From Caryophanales bacterium (lineage in GTDB: Bacteria > Bacillota_I > Bacilli_A > Izemoplasmatales > UBA1188), in NCBI GenBank assembly GCA_020633845.1, contig JACKCW010000003.1, positions 19,179 through 83,178 on the forward strand: a stretch of DNA of 64,000 nucleotides. The letters run 5' to 3'. The notes beneath the pieces are model-generated. The model was given only the letters and a program-made list of their open reading frames with translations. It made no database searches and had not been told where the DNA came from. Within the stretch, counting starts at the first letter, position 1. The number at the start of each line of letters is the position of its first letter. The position numbers were made by a program, and so were the translations under genes. This document shows positions 63,046-64,000 of the stretch, piece by piece.

Positions 63046-64000
63046 CGTCTGTCACCTCGAAAGAAAGTCTTTTGAAAAACCTGAATAAGGCCGATTGACC
63101 TTCAATAGTATCTTTGAAAACACCGGTATTTTTTAAAATGTTTTCACAGACTTTTCCGACTTCGAATTTGATGATTTCCTTGGCGGCCTCTATGTCGTTT
63201 CTTCTTGAATATTTAATGACGAGATAATTAATGAAGTCAAGGTGTTTTTCTAAAGAAGGATTGTTTATAAGAATTTCTCTAATCGTGTAATCGGGACTGG
63301 AAAGAATAGAGGCAATGAGGTCGAGTTCTTTAACAAGTCTTCCCGGAAGAATAAAGAGGCCCATCGCTTCAATCAATCCGATTCCTTCTTTTTTGATATT
63401 GTGATATTCTTTGTGAGCGTGGAATATCCCGTCCGGGTATTCCTCGCTTGTTCTATTATTTCGTAGGATAATATAAAGATAATAGGTATCCCCTATTTTT
63501 CTTGCGATGGGGGTAACGGTTGAATGTCTTCCTAAGGAATCATTGGAAACGATTGCTACGCTTTCATCGCTATATTCTTCCCAGACTTTGATAATGAATT
63601 CCGCCATATTAGCTAAGGCTTCTTGATTCTTTCCTGAGAGAAGGAAAGTTGAATTATACCAGTCAAGATAAGTGATAGAGACATTGTCCGTATCTCTTCT
63701 TTTGAGATTGTATCTGTCTCTGGCATACATTAAAGGCATTAAATGAGCGCCACCCTGGAAATGTTCATGGAAAAGCATGGAGCCACCGACTCTTGGTAAG
63801 TCAGAGTTAGAACCGATAAAATAAGACGGGTATTGATCTAAAAAGTCGAACAATCTTAAAACTGTTTTTTTATCAATCAGCATCGGGACATGTTCTTTAT
63901 TAATAATAATCGCATGTTCATTGTAATAAGAATAAGGCGAATACTGCATAAACCAATCTTCATTTGAAAGTTTAAAAGGGATTACTCTAATGTTAGACCT
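63038..64000 (-). CDS. galT: UDP-glucose--hexose-1-phosphate uridylyltransferase, class II (5' end outside window)
   Basis: The frame is open to the window edge, so the gene starts upstream; the first visible residues are RSNIRVIPFKLSNEDWFMQY. It has the class II GalT pattern of Firmicutes: QYSPYSYYNEHAIIINKEHV, SNSDLPRVGGSMLFHEHFQG with the His-x-His region, and DSLGRHSTVTPIARK. GalT swaps uridylyl between UDP-glucose and galactose-1-phosphate. About 320 residues are visible of the usual 490-500. It lies just upstream of galK. Confidence 0.93.
   Translation of the reverse strand, partial: RSNIRVIPFKLSNEDWFMQYSPYSYYNEHAIIINKEHVPMLIDKKTVLRLFDFLDQYPSYFIGSNSDLPRVGGSMLFHEHFQGGAHLMPLMYARDRYNLKRRDTDNVSITYLDWYNSTFLLSGKNQEALANMAEFIIKVWEEYSDESVAIVSNDSLGRHSTVTPIARKIGDTYYLYIILRNNRTSEEYPDGIFHAHKEYHNIKKEGIGLIEAMGLFILPGRLVKELDLIASILSSPDYTIREILINNPSLEKHLDFINYLVIKYSRRNDIEAAKEIIKFEVGKVCENILKNTGVFKDTIEGQSALFRFFKRLSFEVTDDE

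Noticed and set aside
1..64000. Mycoplasma-type code (TGA as Trp)
   Set aside because: Long genes contain no in-frame TGA and several genes end with TGA, so the standard code applies.
1..64000. CRISPR arrays
   Set aside because: No set of evenly spaced identical repeats was found; the only dispersed repeats are the three Rhs core blocks.

Overview
The window comes from a low-GC Gram-positive bacterium of the Bacilli, most likely an uncultured gut lineage near Erysipelotrichales, RF39 or Acholeplasmatales (inference). The basis is the set of neighbouring genes: a YtxK-like methyltransferase next to ackA, rpsP next to khpA, and YlbG-, YktA-, YhaM-, WalJ- and YitT-type proteins. TGA acts as a normal stop (MATE gene, ileS, DUF523 gene), so the code is the standard bacterial one and not the mycoplasma one. 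Most of the window is ordinary housekeeping sequence with short intergenic gaps and hairpin terminators.

Layout. 0-10.9 kb: end of a MATE exporter, priA, fmt, pgpA, a membrane protein with a decayed HD-GYP-like domain, metK, yidD, an acetyltransferase, an alpha/beta hydrolase, a YtxK-like methyltransferase and ackA. 10.9-11.6 kb: a frameshifted metallo-beta-lactamase-fold gene. 11.7-26.5 kb: a large accessory island (below), ended by an IS3-family remnant. 26.5-30.7 kb: a beta-helix carbohydrate-binding lipoprotein, a surface-anchored protein and a membrane protein. 30.7-36.8 kb: an isoleucine T-box with ileS, small conserved genes, rpsP-khpA, a DUF523 protein and a fused Gx-transporter/NusG-II membrane protein. 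36.8-44.4 kb: ApbE flavin transferase, a YigZ-family protein, a TEAPT-repeat lipoprotein, cca, a type I pullulanase and yhaM. 44.5-50.5 kb: two very large PrsA-like foldase proteins. 50.6-55.3 kb: walJ, a LicA-like kinase, two zinc-ribbon proteins (one frameshifted), a cation:proton antiporter and a YhfC-type protease. 55.4-64 kb: three glycine tRNAs with three different anticodons, a GH3 glycosidase, a GlmS-like isomerase, an ECF S component, a YitT protein, a DUF3267 protein, galK and galT.

The island is the most interesting part. It has a divergent pair of phage-type holin genes and a small sigma-70-like factor. The factor is followed by an apparent operon of two proteins that each join a decayed Fic-like domain to a nucleotidyltransferase domain, then a 2235-residue YD-repeat/Rhs protein resembling WapA but without any signal peptide, then a small membrane protein that is the likely immunity protein. 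The three transcription units (holins, sigma factor, Rhs operon) share one unusual promoter-like motif, TTGTTT-N14/15-TCTCYT followed by TTATAT, just upstream of each ribosome binding site. The natural reading is that the sigma factor controls itself, the holins and the toxin, as TcdR or UviA do with TcdE or UviB in clostridia, and that the holins release the leaderless Rhs toxin. Downstream lie two displaced Rhs tips, each followed by its own candidate immunity gene. The second tip is decayed. They look like a store of alternative toxin ends.

Two unrelated genes (11.1 kb and 52.5 kb) are broken in the same way, by a run of six A where seven restore the frame. This points to homopolymer sequencing error, slippage or phase variation. 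All assignments come from reading sequence and motifs; no database search was run.
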